38,057 nt of DNA from Saccoglossus kowalevskii (Eukaryota > Hemichordata > Enteropneusta > Harrimaniidae). The stretch lies in assembly GCF_000003605.2 (NCBI RefSeq), contig NW_003151261.1, positions 11,900 through 49,956 of the forward strand. Direction: 5' to 3'. How positions within the stretch are numbered: the first letter of the stretch is position 1; the number at the start of each line of letters is the position of its first letter. Of the stretch, positions 27,201 through 31,729 are shown in pieces. Position numbers and translations under genes: made by a program. The notes under the pieces were generated by a model. That model was not told the origin of the DNA and searched no databases. It saw only the letters and a program-made list of their open reading frames with translations.

Positions 27201-28205
27201 CTATTCGCTACAGATAACTTCAGCAGAATTCTATAAAAGTTTTTTTTTTTCACTTTATACAGGCATGTCATTCATTCTGGCAGTGGACAGTACTTATCAT
27301 ATTCATATACAACAATGGGCAGCAGCCAGTAACTTTGTGCACATGCTTTCTTGGAAGTACACTGGTATACGATCTGTACATGCCTTCAAACGAGGTGATG
27401 CATTGTATATAGCAGCAGCTGTACATGTTGACCAAAGTGACCAGTCAATGTCAAAGATAATGAAGGCAGTTGTTAAAGGTTTGTCTGGTTTCCTACTGCA
27501 ATTTACGAATGCGTGGGCTATATACTTAAACATAATTAGCGAGGGTTTTTATGCAATAACAGTATTGCTGAATTTAATTTAGATGAAGAGTGCAGTATAA
27601 CTGCATTCAAATAGATGGTGTTGTCTTTTATGCGAAAGTTTTTATTCTACCTAGAAAAAGTGAAAACATAGTTCTCTTTACATATTTTTTTGAGATTCAT
27701 CAATTGCATGATTCCTGTTCAATGAATTTGATAAATGCTTTCAAATATATGCATTAAAGGTTTGGATTGACAAAACCTTGTCTGAAACGAGTAGTTCCCC
27801 AATTCTACCTACCACCTATTTTACTTTTGGCCAAAACTCAAGAAAAAAGGCAAACCTACATGAAAAGCAGAACTTATTTTTTTTACTTTATTACCTTGTA
27901 ACAAATTGCATTTTTAATATGTAATGAACATTTGAATTCCTGCAGTTTTTTAGTCTAGATATGTTCAAAATAAAGTCACTAGTGAAAGTTATCAAAATGC
28001 TGAATACTTGTGCTGTTCACAGAATCTGAAATGCATTGAATAATCAGTCAAACTTTACAACTACTACATTTATGCGTAATGTCATGTTTCGTGTACTGAT
28101 TGTAAATGCCAGATGCTTTTTTTTAGCAGTTTTTACTATTGACTTGTTTTTATTTATTTCCTTGCAGGTGACCGATCCATGCTGGAATTTGAAATCCAAA
28201 ATTAA
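80..28205 (+). CDS. Large EAR-repeat extracellular protein with about 26 novel internal repeats (29 exons, 5' partial)
   Basis: I spliced 29 exons by hand. Every junction keeps frame, giving about 1778 codons and a stop at 28203-28205. Domain order from the first visible residue: EAR/EPTP-type repeats (residues about 1-145), a helical linker (146-197), an acidic linker (198-264), about 26 repeats of roughly 43 residues (265-1395), about six further EAR-type repeats (1396-1766) and a 12-residue tail. EAR repeats show the family pattern: an F-x-x-Y-Q type strand, then a hydrophobic 'yLvvAN' strand, as in 'HHYLVIANAF' and 'GEIYLVVANG'. Known EAR proteins (LGI, TSPEAR, VLGR1) are extracellular and fold these as propeller blades. 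Many N-x-S/T sequons and the absence of a transmembrane segment fit secretion. Introns are 20 phase 1, 7 phase 0 and 1 phase 2. The signal peptide and any N-terminal domain lie upstream of the window. The middle repeat is not a family I can name, and function is unknown. Confidence 0.88.
343..512. repeat. MITE-like element, TACTGTA terminal inverted repeats
   Basis: Starts TACTGTAGAATAC and ends TTTTACAGTA; lies in intron 1. Same ends as the elements at 5042, 26088 and 36919, and the same internal words as the fragment at 35384. Confidence 0.6.
707..813 (+). CDS. Exon 2: EAR repeat
   Basis: Acceptor TTTTTCAG ends at 706; donor GTGAGT starts at 814. Starts phase 1, ends phase 0. Encodes 'FVEYQRIATFNATAIESI' then 'GEVIIAIANSE', the two signature strands of an EAR repeat. 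Confidence 0.85.
1214..1400 (+). CDS. Exon 3: EAR-like repeat(s)
   Basis: Acceptor TTTTTGCAG ends at 1213. The donor is GTGGGT at 1401: the nearby GTAGGT at 1397 would end in phase 0, while the next exon requires phase 1. Encodes an EAR-like strand pair including 'NSFYLAVSTMGVFELVF', less canonical than exons 1 and 2. Confidence 0.8.
1620..1990. repeat. Fragment of the dispersed 'AGTCCCCGTTC' family
   Basis: Carries internal words of that family ('caaaatggctgactggcagt', 'cattatacatagtgtcgtac', 'aaaatggct') without recognisable ends. Intron 3. Confidence 0.4.
2135..2290 (+). CDS. Exon 4: helical linker between EAR block and repeat array
   Basis: Acceptor TTTTCAG ends at 2134; donor GTAAAA starts at 2291; phase 1 to phase 1. 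The 52 residues open with a Pro-rich stretch and one Cys, then a Leu/Gln/Met-rich segment ('MMAVAQLQERLNNRL') that looks amphipathic and may be a short coiled coil. No known domain recognised. Confidence 0.8.
2291..3467. other. Intron 4, no gene seen
   Basis: AT-rich intronic DNA with poly-T runs and the hairpin at 3157-3183; otherwise nothing recognised. Confidence 0.7.
3157..3183. repeat. Hairpin, 11-bp GC-rich stem, 5-base loop
   Basis: CACCGTCCCTC then GTGTT then GAGGGACGGTG in AT-rich intron 4. The flanks (TATATA and ATGTATA) extend the pairing weakly. Confidence 0.75.
3468..3668 (+). CDS. Exon 5: acidic linker
   Basis: Acceptor TTTTGCAG ends at 3467; donor GTAAAC starts at 3669; phase 1 to phase 1. 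The 67 residues are rich in Asp and Asn ('DLVLDNDNRFDLDDSLEP') and then charged and helical ('NLTDILNDLDEYTKESK'). It ends 'DIGG', the same Gly-intron position seen inside the repeats, so it leads directly into the array. Confidence 0.8.
3956..4626. repeat. Dispersed element of the 'AGTCCCCGTTC' family (copy 1)
   Basis: The left end is a hairpin (AGTCCCCGTTCAGAC / GTCCGAAAACGGGGACTT); the right end has GAACGGGGACCTGTCATTG then CAATGACTTG. The inside holds about two tandem copies of a roughly 320-base unit ('catgatccg', 'tagctgaat', 'ggccattttaaggcc', 'atgcatcaaaatcgc'). No coding capacity seen. Lies in intron 5. Confidence 0.65.
4683..4910 (+). CDS. Exon 6: first internal repeats
   Basis: Acceptor CTTTTCAG ends at 4682; donor GTGAGT starts at 4911; phase 1 to phase 1. 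Starts 'RKTFNESVEVVDTLNV', then 'LISGVDVVKI', 'DQTITGNTTFYNNVSI' and 'LLNNVD': one full repeat plus the start of the next. Several N-x-S/T sequons. Confidence 0.85.
5042..5251. repeat. MITE-like element, TACTGT terminal inverted repeats
   Basis: Starts TACTGTCAAATGACTAATTT and ends CTTTACAGTA. Closely similar along its length to the copy at 36919-37120 (shared words 'GGCATATTCAGT', 'TTTAGATAATGTGTT', 'CCAGTCAGCGAAAT'). Confidence 0.72.
5252..6037. other. Rest of intron 6, no gene seen
   Basis: AT-rich, unrecognised sequence following the MITE-like element; no conserved frame on either strand. Confidence 0.6.
6038..6267 (+). CDS. Exon 7: internal repeats
   Basis: Acceptor GTTTCCAG ends at 6037; donor GTAAGA starts at 6268; phase 1 to phase 0. 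Contains 'GDQNITGNITFESDV', 'NLNGINLSSE', 'GEQVIHGNKTIESDI' and 'TSING', and the next exon begins 'VDPSE', so the intron splits the 'NGVD' core. Confidence 0.85.
6729..6921 (+). CDS. Exon 8: internal repeats
   Basis: Acceptor TTTCACAG ends at 6728; donor GTATGT starts at 6922; phase 0 to phase 1. Contains 'VDPSEFVKTA', 'DGQINGKINFFRDLDI' and 'LINNVDIGDL', and ends at the 'TVTG' position where phase-1 introns recur. Confidence 0.85.
6975..7200. repeat. Fragment of the TAGCTCCGCTGT family
   Basis: Has GAGCGGAGCTGTTTGG near the start, then the family's internal unit ('ttcttgaaaactacc', 'ttttgatacttag', 'gatatcttcaattctttac', 'gtaaaaaagtaatg'). Intron 8. Confidence 0.48.
7693..7926 (+). CDS. Exon 9: internal repeats
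   Basis: Acceptor AATTACAG ends at 7692; donor GTGTGT starts at 7927; phase 1 to phase 1. Clear consensus copies: 'TINGIDISEDLVYL', 'DQDILGKVTISGDG', 'LVNGVDLSLEAIL', ending 'TMSG'. Confidence 0.87.
8505..8835 (+). pseudogene. Non-LTR retrotransposon (LINE) ORF fragment
   Basis: Translated plus-strand pieces include 'KAKYYKLAKDHNELVWYNRL' and, near 8750-8798, 'LFDTMVMPVCLYGSEVWEP'. The 'P.LLYGSEVW' motif is typical of the region after the reverse transcriptase domain in CR1/L2/Jockey-like elements. Broken by stops. Intron 9. Confidence 0.6.
9304..9942. repeat. Dispersed element of the 'AGTCCCCGTTC' family (copy 2)
   Basis: Starts AGTCCCTGTTCGGACGAAG with the same hairpin end (GTCCGAAAACGGGGACTT) and ends with GGGGACTGTGTCATTTTC then CAATGACTTG, as in copy 1. 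Inside are the same 'aaaatggctgactggc' and 'tttggcacatacat' words in tandem-like order. Intron 9. Confidence 0.65.
10260..10424 (+). CDS. Exon 10: divergent internal repeat
   Basis: Acceptor CTTTCAG ends at 10259; donor GTGAAT starts at 10425; phase 1 to phase 1. Begins 'AKSFKNGFTVSGDII'; the core is degenerate ('TVDQVDIDVF'); ends 'EGIKTFKNNVTG'. Confidence 0.84.
10555..10990. repeat. Nested foldback element
   Basis: Inner inverted repeat: about 32 bases at 10844-10875 (CATTGACACGCAGATTGCCG...) against 10955-10986 with one mismatch. Outer pair: GTGTCAACACAGGTGGCGCT near 10558 against AGTGCCACCTGTGTTGACAC near 10878. The outer right arm lies between the two inner arms, so two elements or a rearranged one are nested. 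Intron 10. Confidence 0.6.
11130..11342 (+). CDS. Exon 11: internal repeats
   Basis: Acceptor TCTCTCAG ends at 11129; donor GTAATT starts at 11343; phase 1 to phase 1. Contains 'ILNGLNISFA', 'DQIINVPVDLIGDFV' and a degenerate second core 'RFDNLHMDDF'; ends 'QIEG'. Confidence 0.84.
11789..11889 (+). CDS. Exon 12: internal repeat
   Basis: Acceptor GTTCTCAG ends at 11788; donor GTAAGT starts at 11890; phase 1 to phase 0. Encodes 'FKNFTDHVNIVGDLDV' then 'KINGIDLSAL'. One of the shortest exons (101 bases). Confidence 0.84.
12008..12053. repeat. Hairpin in intron 12
   Basis: AATTCACTTGCC and GGGCAAGTGTGAATT can pair around a C-rich loop (CCCCCCTGCCCCCC), with one bulge. Confidence 0.5.
12054..12766. 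other. Rest of intron 12, no gene seen
   Basis: A minus-strand open frame at 12162-12365 has no family features or splice support. Nothing else recognised. Confidence 0.55.
12767..12917 (+). CDS. Exon 13: internal repeat
   Basis: Acceptor TACCAG ends at 12766; donor GTAAGA starts at 12918; phase 0 to phase 1. Contains 'NQTILGNIEFSDSI', 'SVNGFDILQDLV' and 'DQQTVAG', the last residue again at the recurrent intron position. Confidence 0.85.
13445..13618 (+). CDS. Exon 14: internal repeat, ends at a GC donor
   Basis: Acceptor CTCAAAG ends at 13444. The exon must end at 13618 in phase 1, because exon 15 is open only in that phase. The following bases are GCAAGT, the usual non-canonical GC donor. 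The nearest GT (GTAAAT at 13623) would give phase 2 and run into stops in exon 15. Encodes 'QKTLRSNPVFIMGNLNV', 'TINDVNITLL' and 'SHIIEGSKVFIGTLE'. Confidence 0.82.
13930..14028 (+). CDS. Exon 15: internal repeat
   Basis: Acceptor CTGTGCAG ends at 13929; donor GTAAGT starts at 14029; phase 1 to phase 1. Encodes 'GFLDVNGLVDGVNTTEF' and 'SGMQTIYG'. Shortest repeat exon (99 bases). Confidence 0.84.
14052..14705. repeat. Long inverted-repeat (MITE-like) element
   Basis: The arm at about 14119-14202 and the arm at 14576-14657 are inverted copies of roughly 83 bases. Shared words: CATTCTCTAGATATTCAACT with AGTTGAATATCTAGAGAATG, and ATCAGTATTATGTAGT with ACTACATAATACTGAT. Outside these, AAAGTCAAGGC and GCCTTGACTT may mark the outer ends. 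Intron 15. Confidence 0.65.
15013..15154 (+). CDS. Exon 16: internal repeat
   Basis: Acceptor TTGCTTAG ends at 15012; donor GTGAGT starts at 15155. This is the only phase-2 donor in the plus-strand gene. Encodes 'EKSFMTDVYMINVTV', 'TVNGINLEEF' and 'DDVVNGEKTF'. Confidence 0.84.
15255..15397 (+). CDS. Exon 17: internal repeat
   Basis: Acceptor TTCCTGCAG ends at 15254; donor GTAAGT starts at 15398; phase 2 to phase 1. Encodes 'EVVVNGDLMLGGYVNSLDL' and 'QHIDGYKEFSQNITL'. The intron before it is only 100 bases, the shortest of the gene. Confidence 0.84.
15514..15896. repeat. Possible transposon remnant with TTACCGT ends
   Basis: TTACCGTAGT near the left and CACGGTAA near the right, with GGGGCTTATAAATGG and GGGGGGCTTATATAAC as repeated inner words. 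Ends are weak. Intron 17. Confidence 0.3.
16073..16242 (+). CDS. Exon 18: internal repeats
   Basis: Acceptor TTTGTCAG ends at 16072; donor GTAATA starts at 16243; phase 1 to phase 0. Encodes 'LLDGVDINDMALI', 'DVYFNNTLTI' and 'GINGVDIVE'. Confidence 0.84.
16243..17029. other. Intron 18, no gene seen
   Basis: AT-rich, no repeat or conserved frame recognised. Confidence 0.65.
17030..17156 (+). CDS. Exon 19: internal repeat
   Basis: Acceptor TTTCCCCAG ends at 17029; donor GTATGT starts at 17157; phase 0 to phase 1. Encodes 'GEQLIYDIKSFGDVTIDGDL' and 'VNGTINAVDVT'. Confidence 0.84.
17436..17605 (+). CDS. Exon 20: internal repeat
   Basis: Acceptor TTCGCCAG ends at 17435; donor GTAAGA starts at 17606; phase 1 to phase 0. 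Encodes 'NTNFSEPVQINGDALF' and 'DINGVDLHALYEDAV'. Confidence 0.84.
17983..18196 (+). CDS. Exon 21: internal repeat
   Basis: Acceptor TTTGTAAG ends at 17982; donor GTAAGA starts at 18197; phase 0 to phase 1. Encodes 'DFNAHDVHVGNFVKDLVM', 'TDQDIYSSVVFNRSLVL' and ends 'LIVNG'. The next exon resumes exactly in repeat register, so no exon appears lost in the large intron with the N run. Confidence 0.84.
18535..18584. other. Assembly gap (50 N)
   Basis: A run of 50 N inside intron 21, amid repeats. Flanking exons 21 and 22 join in phase and in repeat register, so no exon is needed here. Confidence 0.95.
18585..18862. repeat. Fragment of the dispersed family, right end 'GACAAGTACTTG'
   Basis: Contains 'aaaatggccgactggtggcc' and ends AATATGGACAAGTACTTG. 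Directly follows the N run, so its left part may be in the assembly gap. Confidence 0.42.
19129..20213. repeat. Element with ACTCCCATGTGC inverted ends and internal tandem repeats
   Basis: Ends are ACTCCCATGTGC (19130-19141) and GCACATGGGAGT (20202-20213), perfect 12-base inverted repeats. The left end also folds on itself (ACTCCCATGTGCGAAGCACA then TAATGGGAGT). Inside are about seven degenerate copies of a 120-150 base unit marked by 'attacctaatttgcataatt', 'ctgatatct' and 'tttcaatgaaacttggtaca'. No coding capacity. Intron 21. Confidence 0.7.
20510..20905. repeat. Fragment of the dispersed family
   Basis: Has 'atctTGAACA', 'agatggccattcggtggc' and further degenerate copies of the same internal unit; no clear ends. 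Intron 21. Confidence 0.38.
21062..21931 (+). pseudogene. 3' end of a non-LTR retrotransposon (CR1/Jockey-like), frameshifted
   Basis: Three overlapping frames together give the C-terminal part of a LINE polyprotein: 'FYKQLLGLNKFVANIACRAE', 'LIKYWTRI', 'MTKFRTSNHNLAIEKGR', 'ENRICKH', and 'DELHFVMKCPQYKVIRQQI' with a degenerate Cys/His pattern. At least two frameshifts (near 21275 and 21590) make it a dead copy. The 3' end is AATAAAG followed by (TTA)n at about 21911-21931, as in elements that end in a short tandem repeat. Intron 21; probably the same family as 8505-8835, which holds an upstream part. Confidence 0.75.
22149..22379 (+). CDS. Exon 22: internal repeats
   Basis: Acceptor TTTATTAG ends at 22148; donor GTAAGT starts at 22380; phase 1 to phase 1. 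Encodes 'FIDFVDPSEDLVLV', 'GVVTGDNTFYANITI', 'FVDGVNVTHL' and 'PQEITGAITFQNNVTV'. Confidence 0.85.
22488..22937. repeat. Dispersed family copy, right end 'GACAAGTACTC'
   Basis: Begins near AGTCAGCCTTG and runs through 'tgtccgtctgaacctgtatc', 'ttggacatgcc', 'gaatgacggcc', 'aaaatggctgactg' to 'ggccatgtctctcaatgtgg' and ACAAGTACTCATTTG, matching the right end at 18862. Intron 22. Confidence 0.5.
23149..23363 (+). CDS. Exon 23: internal repeats (best consensus)
   Basis: Acceptor TCCTACAG ends at 23148; donor GTAATT starts at 23364; phase 1 to phase 0. Contains the cleanest copies: 'TLNGVDIDDIVLI', 'GDQTIVGNKTFSDGVVIVGD', 'EINGLNLQWL', then 'HNVTGEK'. Confidence 0.87.
23658..23850 (+). CDS. Exon 24: last internal repeat
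   Basis: Acceptor TTTTATAG ends at 23657; donor GTAAGT starts at 23851; phase 0 to phase 1. Encodes 'VFQNDVYIMNDMVVLGLING' with one residue inserted in the core ('INGVIDIPEL'), then a stretch with a Cys that leads out of the array. Confidence 0.84.
23851..24805. other. Intron 24, no gene seen
   Basis: Begins with a C-rich tract (CCCCCACCCCCACC) near 23875. Some words near 24050-24240 ('tgaatgaattggtg', 'tttgcatattaact') recall the ACTCCCATGTGC element, but too weakly to call. Confidence 0.55.
24806..25261 (+). CDS. Exon 25: start of C-terminal EAR block
   Basis: Acceptor TTGTGCAG ends at 24805; donor GTAAGA starts at 25262; phase 1 to phase 1. At 456 bases it is the largest exon. About 150 residues contain three EAR-type strand sets, e.g. 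'GVVLFLTESN', 'GERTFVVLTHSEE' and the canonical 'FSIDGEIYLVVANGHNNS'. Four Cys lie close together between the first two sets and suggest a disulfide-bonded insert. Confidence 0.87.
25363..25408. repeat. Hairpin, 16-bp perfect stem, 14-base loop
   Basis: AAGCTCCTAACATGAC and GTCATGTTAGGAGCTT in intron 25. Could be a small foldback or a structured intronic RNA; nothing distinguishes these by eye. Confidence 0.75.
25784..25998 (+). CDS. Exon 26: EAR repeat
   Basis: Acceptor TTTTTACCAG ends at 25783; donor GTAGGC starts at 25999; phase 1 to phase 0. Canonical EAR: 'DVFKYNEGINAFEEYQQL', 'GVKAVTFIDINGVYFLAFAN'. Confidence 0.87.
26088..26262. repeat. MITE-like element, TACTGTTAAA terminal inverted repeats
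   Basis: Starts TACTGTTAAATAATTTTAGC and ends TGTTTTACAGTA; the inner arms (AATTAATTTTCGCTGAAA and CAGCAAAAATTAATTTC) also pair. Lies in intron 26. Confidence 0.6.
26281..26545. repeat. Degenerate fragment of the TAGCTCCGCTGT family
   Basis: CTCGGCTGTCAACTTGAAAG at the left and ATCTCGGCTGGGAG at the right, with 'gctttgatac', 'aaaaagtgat', 'aaatttgttcattttc' and 'atatcttcaattctctaatt' between them. Intron 26. Confidence 0.45.
26847..27072 (+). CDS. Exon 27: EAR repeat
   Basis: Acceptor TTCTTTAG ends at 26846; donor GTAAGT starts at 27073; phase 0 to phase 1. EAR strands: 'VINFSIDDEVYVAYASKN' and 'INIFKYESTGFKHQQRI'. Confidence 0.86.
27263..27478 (+). CDS. Exon 28: last EAR repeat
   Basis: Acceptor TTTATACAG ends at 27262; the donor is a weak GTTTGT at 27479; phase 1 to phase 1. 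Contains 'MSFILAVDSTYHIHIQQW', 'GIRSVHAFKRGDALYIAAAV' and a basic end. If the donor is skipped, the frame stays open to a TAG at 27580-27582. Confidence 0.82.
27479..28167. other. Intron 28 (or alternative 3' end), no further exon seen
   Basis: The first 104 bases continue the frame of exon 28 with a hydrophobic stretch up to a TAG (27580-27582). The rest is AT-rich, with an AATAAA near 27970. Confidence 0.55.
28168..28205 (+). CDS. Exon 29: terminal coding exon
   Basis: Acceptor CCTTGCAG ends at 28167. Read in phase 1 it gives 'GDRSMLEFEIQN' and the stop TAA at 28203-28205. It is short, so its support rests on the strong acceptor, the matching phase and the poly(A) signal just downstream. 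Confidence 0.65.
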
Positions 28206-28281
28206 TCACCTAGAGTTTTCAATATTGTATAAATTATATTTATATATAGTCAAAATTTATTTATGGTGTAATGTTGTATGT

Positions 28282-28287
28282 AATAAA
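28282..28287 (+). promoter_or_regulatory. Poly(A) signal of the EAR-repeat gene
   Basis: AATAAA 77 bases after the stop codon, in AT-rich DNA. A short 3' UTR is inferred. Confidence 0.6.
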
Positions 28288-28402
28288 TTGAACTCCAGCT
28301 AAATTCTTGTTAATGTTTGGTGTACTTGTCTTAGAAGCTACCACAGTGGGGGTGGGAGGTGGCTAATAAGACTGAGGATAAAATTGCTGCCAGTCAGCTT
28401 TT

Positions 28403-28986
28403 TAGCTCCGCTGTAGACTTTGTCGAGCATTGACACGGACACTCACTCATATAAGTCATGAGTGAGTGTCCGTCATCCGTGTCAATGTTTTACTTTATCG
28501 ACTTCTTGAAAACTACAAGCCTGAATGCTTTGATACTTGGTGTATATGTACCTTGGGTAGACCTCTCTCAGATTTGTTCATTTCATGATCATATCTTCAA
28601 TTCTCTAATTTTGGTGAATATTTTTGGTAAAAAGTGATATGTTCGACTTTTTGTGAAAAACCGCAAGTCCAATTGCTTTGATATTGCATGTACTACATGT
28701 ACTACATGTACTATATGTACTACATAGGTACTACATGTGGACATCTCTCAGATTTGTTCATTTCATGATATCTTTAATTCTTTAATTTTGATGAATATTT
28801 TTGTCATTTTTGGTAAAAAGTGATATTTTCTTGTTAAAACCCACAATCATCTATGGTCAAAAATGATATTTTTGAATTCTTGTTGAAAACGGCAAGTCCC
28901 ATTGCATTGATACTATACATATTGTTCATTTTCTAATGATATCTTCTGTTCTTTAATTGAAATGTGCATTGTTAACAGCGGAGCTA
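28403..28986. repeat. Element with TAGCTCCGCTGT inverted ends and internal repeats
   Basis: Perfect 12-base ends: TAGCTCCGCTGT and ACAGCGGAGCTA. The left part has a strong hairpin (GGACACTCACTCAT / ATGAGTGAGTGTCC at about 28436-28471, inside CATTGACAC / GTGTCAATG). The inside repeats about three times: 'ttgaaaac', 'gctttgatac', 'cagatttgttcatttc', 'atatcttcaattctctaatt', 'ggtaaaaagtgat'. Intergenic. Confidence 0.68.
28688..28737. repeat. Short tandem repeat, TACATGTAC units
   Basis: About four to five copies of an 11-base unit (TACTACATGTA) with small changes, inside the TAGCTCCGCTGT element. Confidence 0.6.
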
Positions 28987-29540
28987 TCTCCTGTACCATG
29001 TTCGGTCCAAATTAGTGGTGTCAAAACAGGAATTGATTGAAAAACCTGTCAACGAATCTCTCCAACTGGCAATCCCAACACCTCAAAGAGCAATGCTGCT
29101 AGCACTACAACTGAGATGCAAGCTCACAAATGTAATTGTGCAAAAATTTCTTTTCATAGTATGAAAATAGTTTCTATCATTTTAAATAGGATGGCAAGAC
29201 TCGTTAATTAAATCTGTGAAAGTAAGTATCATTGCCTCTGTAATCAAATTAAAACAAGTATTTGCAACATACAAAATATTGACTAATTGGGAACAAATCC
29301 CGGAAAATAATGAATATGTAGCTTGCACATGTTTTTTTTTAACTCTTGGTTTCATGAAGACTCAAATCTTGTTTGTTTTTTTTTGGGCCTTGATAAAACA
29401 TTTGGCCCAAATAGATTTAAATTATAAAAATGCTTTTATTGGCTGTAGAAATGGTTTGGTAATGCCCATTATACCCACGAGTCTTTGTGTAGAGTTTCTT
29501 TGATCCATTGGCAGATTACCTCATAAAATTTACTAATTTT

Positions 29541-29597
29541 AGAGGACAATACTTTCAATTAGTTGTCCGGACAAACTAATTGAAAGTATTGTCCTCT
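29541..29597. repeat. Near-perfect palindrome, about 28-base arms, no loop
   Basis: AGAGGACAATACTTTCAATT with AGTTGTCC, followed immediately by GGACAAACTAATTGAAAG with TATTGTCCTCT. The arms differ by one T. Intergenic, followed 15 bases later by a second hairpin. Confidence 0.8.
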
Positions 29598-29612
29598 GAC
29601 GGTTAAATGTTG

Positions 29613-29666
29613 AACTGAAAAAGTGAAGTTCATATGACTACCTCGTATGAACTTGACTTTTCAGTT
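29613..29666. repeat. Imperfect hairpin next to the palindrome
   Basis: AACTGAAAAAGTGAAGTTCA (left) pairs with TGAACTTGACTTTTCAGTT (right) around a loop of about 12 bases. Confidence 0.65.
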
Positions 29667-29729
29667 GCTTTAGCATGGATTTGAAATTTATAAATTTTAT
29701 ATAAAACAAAACTTGTTCTGGAAACCTGG

Positions 29730-29950
29730 TGCGGGCATGCATGCTTTCTTCAGGACCTCTTATCTATATCTTGGACATGCCTGGAATGATTACATTTAAA
29801 CTGTACACATGAATCTAATTCAAGATTAACCAATTGCAGCCATTTTGGGGCATTTACAGAGGGATTTTGTTCGAACTTGGTGCATGCATTGAATACTAGG
29901 ACCATCCATGGTGTACTTTGCATGGCTTGATCAAATTACTTGCTTAGCTT
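29730..29950. repeat. Fragment of the dispersed family, intergenic
   Basis: Contains 'tatatcttggacatgcctgg', 'gcagccattttggggcattt' and 'tttgttcgaacttggtgcat'. These are the internal words of the dispersed family. Confidence 0.42.
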
Positions 29951-31723
29951 GGAAGGCATTTTAATCTTTTTGAGTATTTTGTAGACTCCTGACAGTTCCC
30001 AAGTGTCAAATGCAACCATTGGACCAATTTCCTTCCAAATTCACATAAACTACAATGTAGCAGTTTGGATTGCTGTAGAATCAAGCAGTCGGTCTTAAAA
30101 GTGACAATTTAAAAATATTCAGACTAGATAGTTGCATAATTGCAGAGTCAACAGTGTTCTTGCTGTATCCTGAACTTCTGAAGACCAAATTACTCTGCAC
30201 TGCACTATGGCATTTCAGGATCAAAATGTAGTTTCAGCATGGCATGTAGTTTTGCACATGGAGCTGGCTGCCATTTGTAGTTTCGATTAGTATAATTATA
30301 TATTTGTTTAGTATAATAATCGGGTATCTTCTAATCGTAGCAAGGGCGCAGTCGGGGGCGATTAATTTGTTTTTGTAGTTTAAATAAAAAAAACTGCGAA
30401 ATGGAGGTGTTGGCGCGAAATCACCTCGCCTGGTTTATTCTGAATGGCCCTCTATTGACTATGCAGGAACCTGTCTATTTTTCAACGGGTAATTTCTTAA
30501 TGAGTGTTCTAATTGATGATCATCTCAGCCAATCGAGTCTCTTCAACTGACCTCCGACAGAGAAGACGTCAGCAGTGTGACCTTTACTATGTTGACCTAG
30601 TTATGTACACATTTCTGCGCCCACCTTGTTGTATGTCCGTTCATGAATATTTAATAGCAATGAATTTCCTGCAGAATAAACCAGTCGGGGGTGATTTTGT
30701 GCCATTCAATGCAGCAAAATAACACTGATAAAGCTAGCAAAAAATACTGAAAGAGGGGCAAATCTCGTCTGGACAATAAAGATGTACATGTAGTGCAACT
30801 TGCCACCTTGCTCGTGGAGAATTTTTATTGAATACCTGGATACAAACAATGCAAAATCCTTTGCATAGGAATGCACTATTTTAAAACTGTTTTGCTTGAA
30901 AAATGCTTGCTAAAATTTAAGTTTCAAGGAAGCTTTACAACTACATTTATCCTCTTGTACGAATGAGATAAAATCTATACAATCATTGACAGTAAATGTA
31001 TTGGAATCTTCCATGGTTGTCTTGTTAAAACAGGGAAACGGAGACAACAACCACTGTTCTGAATACACCAAAACGCCTACCTACCTTCATTCATTCATTC
31101 ACAAGTATTATTATGGTAAATACTGATAGATACAGGGTCAGTGTGGTGGCAACTAAGGTGAAATAAACGCCCTACCCTATAAACTGACCAGCCAACTGAA
31201 CACCCCATGAAAGTTTGTGATTGAGTCTGGTGTGTTGTATTTTCACAGGTCATTTGCCCACCCACTGTCCTATACAAAAGTGCTATTTGCTGTTGATTAA
31301 AATCTGAATTTTTTAATTTTAAAGACAATTGTCTTGCATTACAAGCACCAGTCAACTTTGGTATTCAATTGTGACATTTATCTTTGGCCTGTGATTGCTA
31401 CCCACAATGTATTCTGAGGACATGTATTAAAACAATTGTCCTGGTTATATCTTTAAATTGATGAAGCAATTATCCTGCCAGGCACGTGGGAGTAATTTTA
31501 TTTAACCCCTCTATAAATTGCCTTTTACCTAAATTCGACGTGATCTGGTATTGCAAAACATACTTTTGAAAAATAAATGCACGATTCCATAATTTTTGGA
31601 AGGAGGAAATGATTCATATTGATAGTTTACAGCAATATTCAACAAGCACTCAATATTCCAAGTCGATTTAAATCTTGTTTCGCAAAATAGCACAAAACAT
31701 AAATTGCTGTTAATCCAATCAAT
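29951..31723. other. Intergenic region, no gene seen
   Basis: Between the two convergent genes. Contains a short (ATTC)n run near 31088-31101 and a somewhat GC-richer patch around 30350-30430. No convincing exon on either strand. Confidence 0.6.
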
Positions 31724-31729
31724 TTTATT
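31724..31729 (-). promoter_or_regulatory. Poly(A) signal of the stereocilin-like gene
   Basis: TTTATT on the plus strand, AATAAA on the minus strand, about 25 bases after the stop. A very short 3' UTR is inferred. Confidence 0.5.

Noticed and set aside
30513-30722. Plus-strand frame in the intergenic region as a small gene
   Set aside because: No recognisable domain, no clear splice or promoter context, and length expected by chance in this stretch.
31088-31101. (ATTC)n run as a CRISPR-like or other structured array
   Set aside because: It is a 14-base simple repeat in an animal genome.
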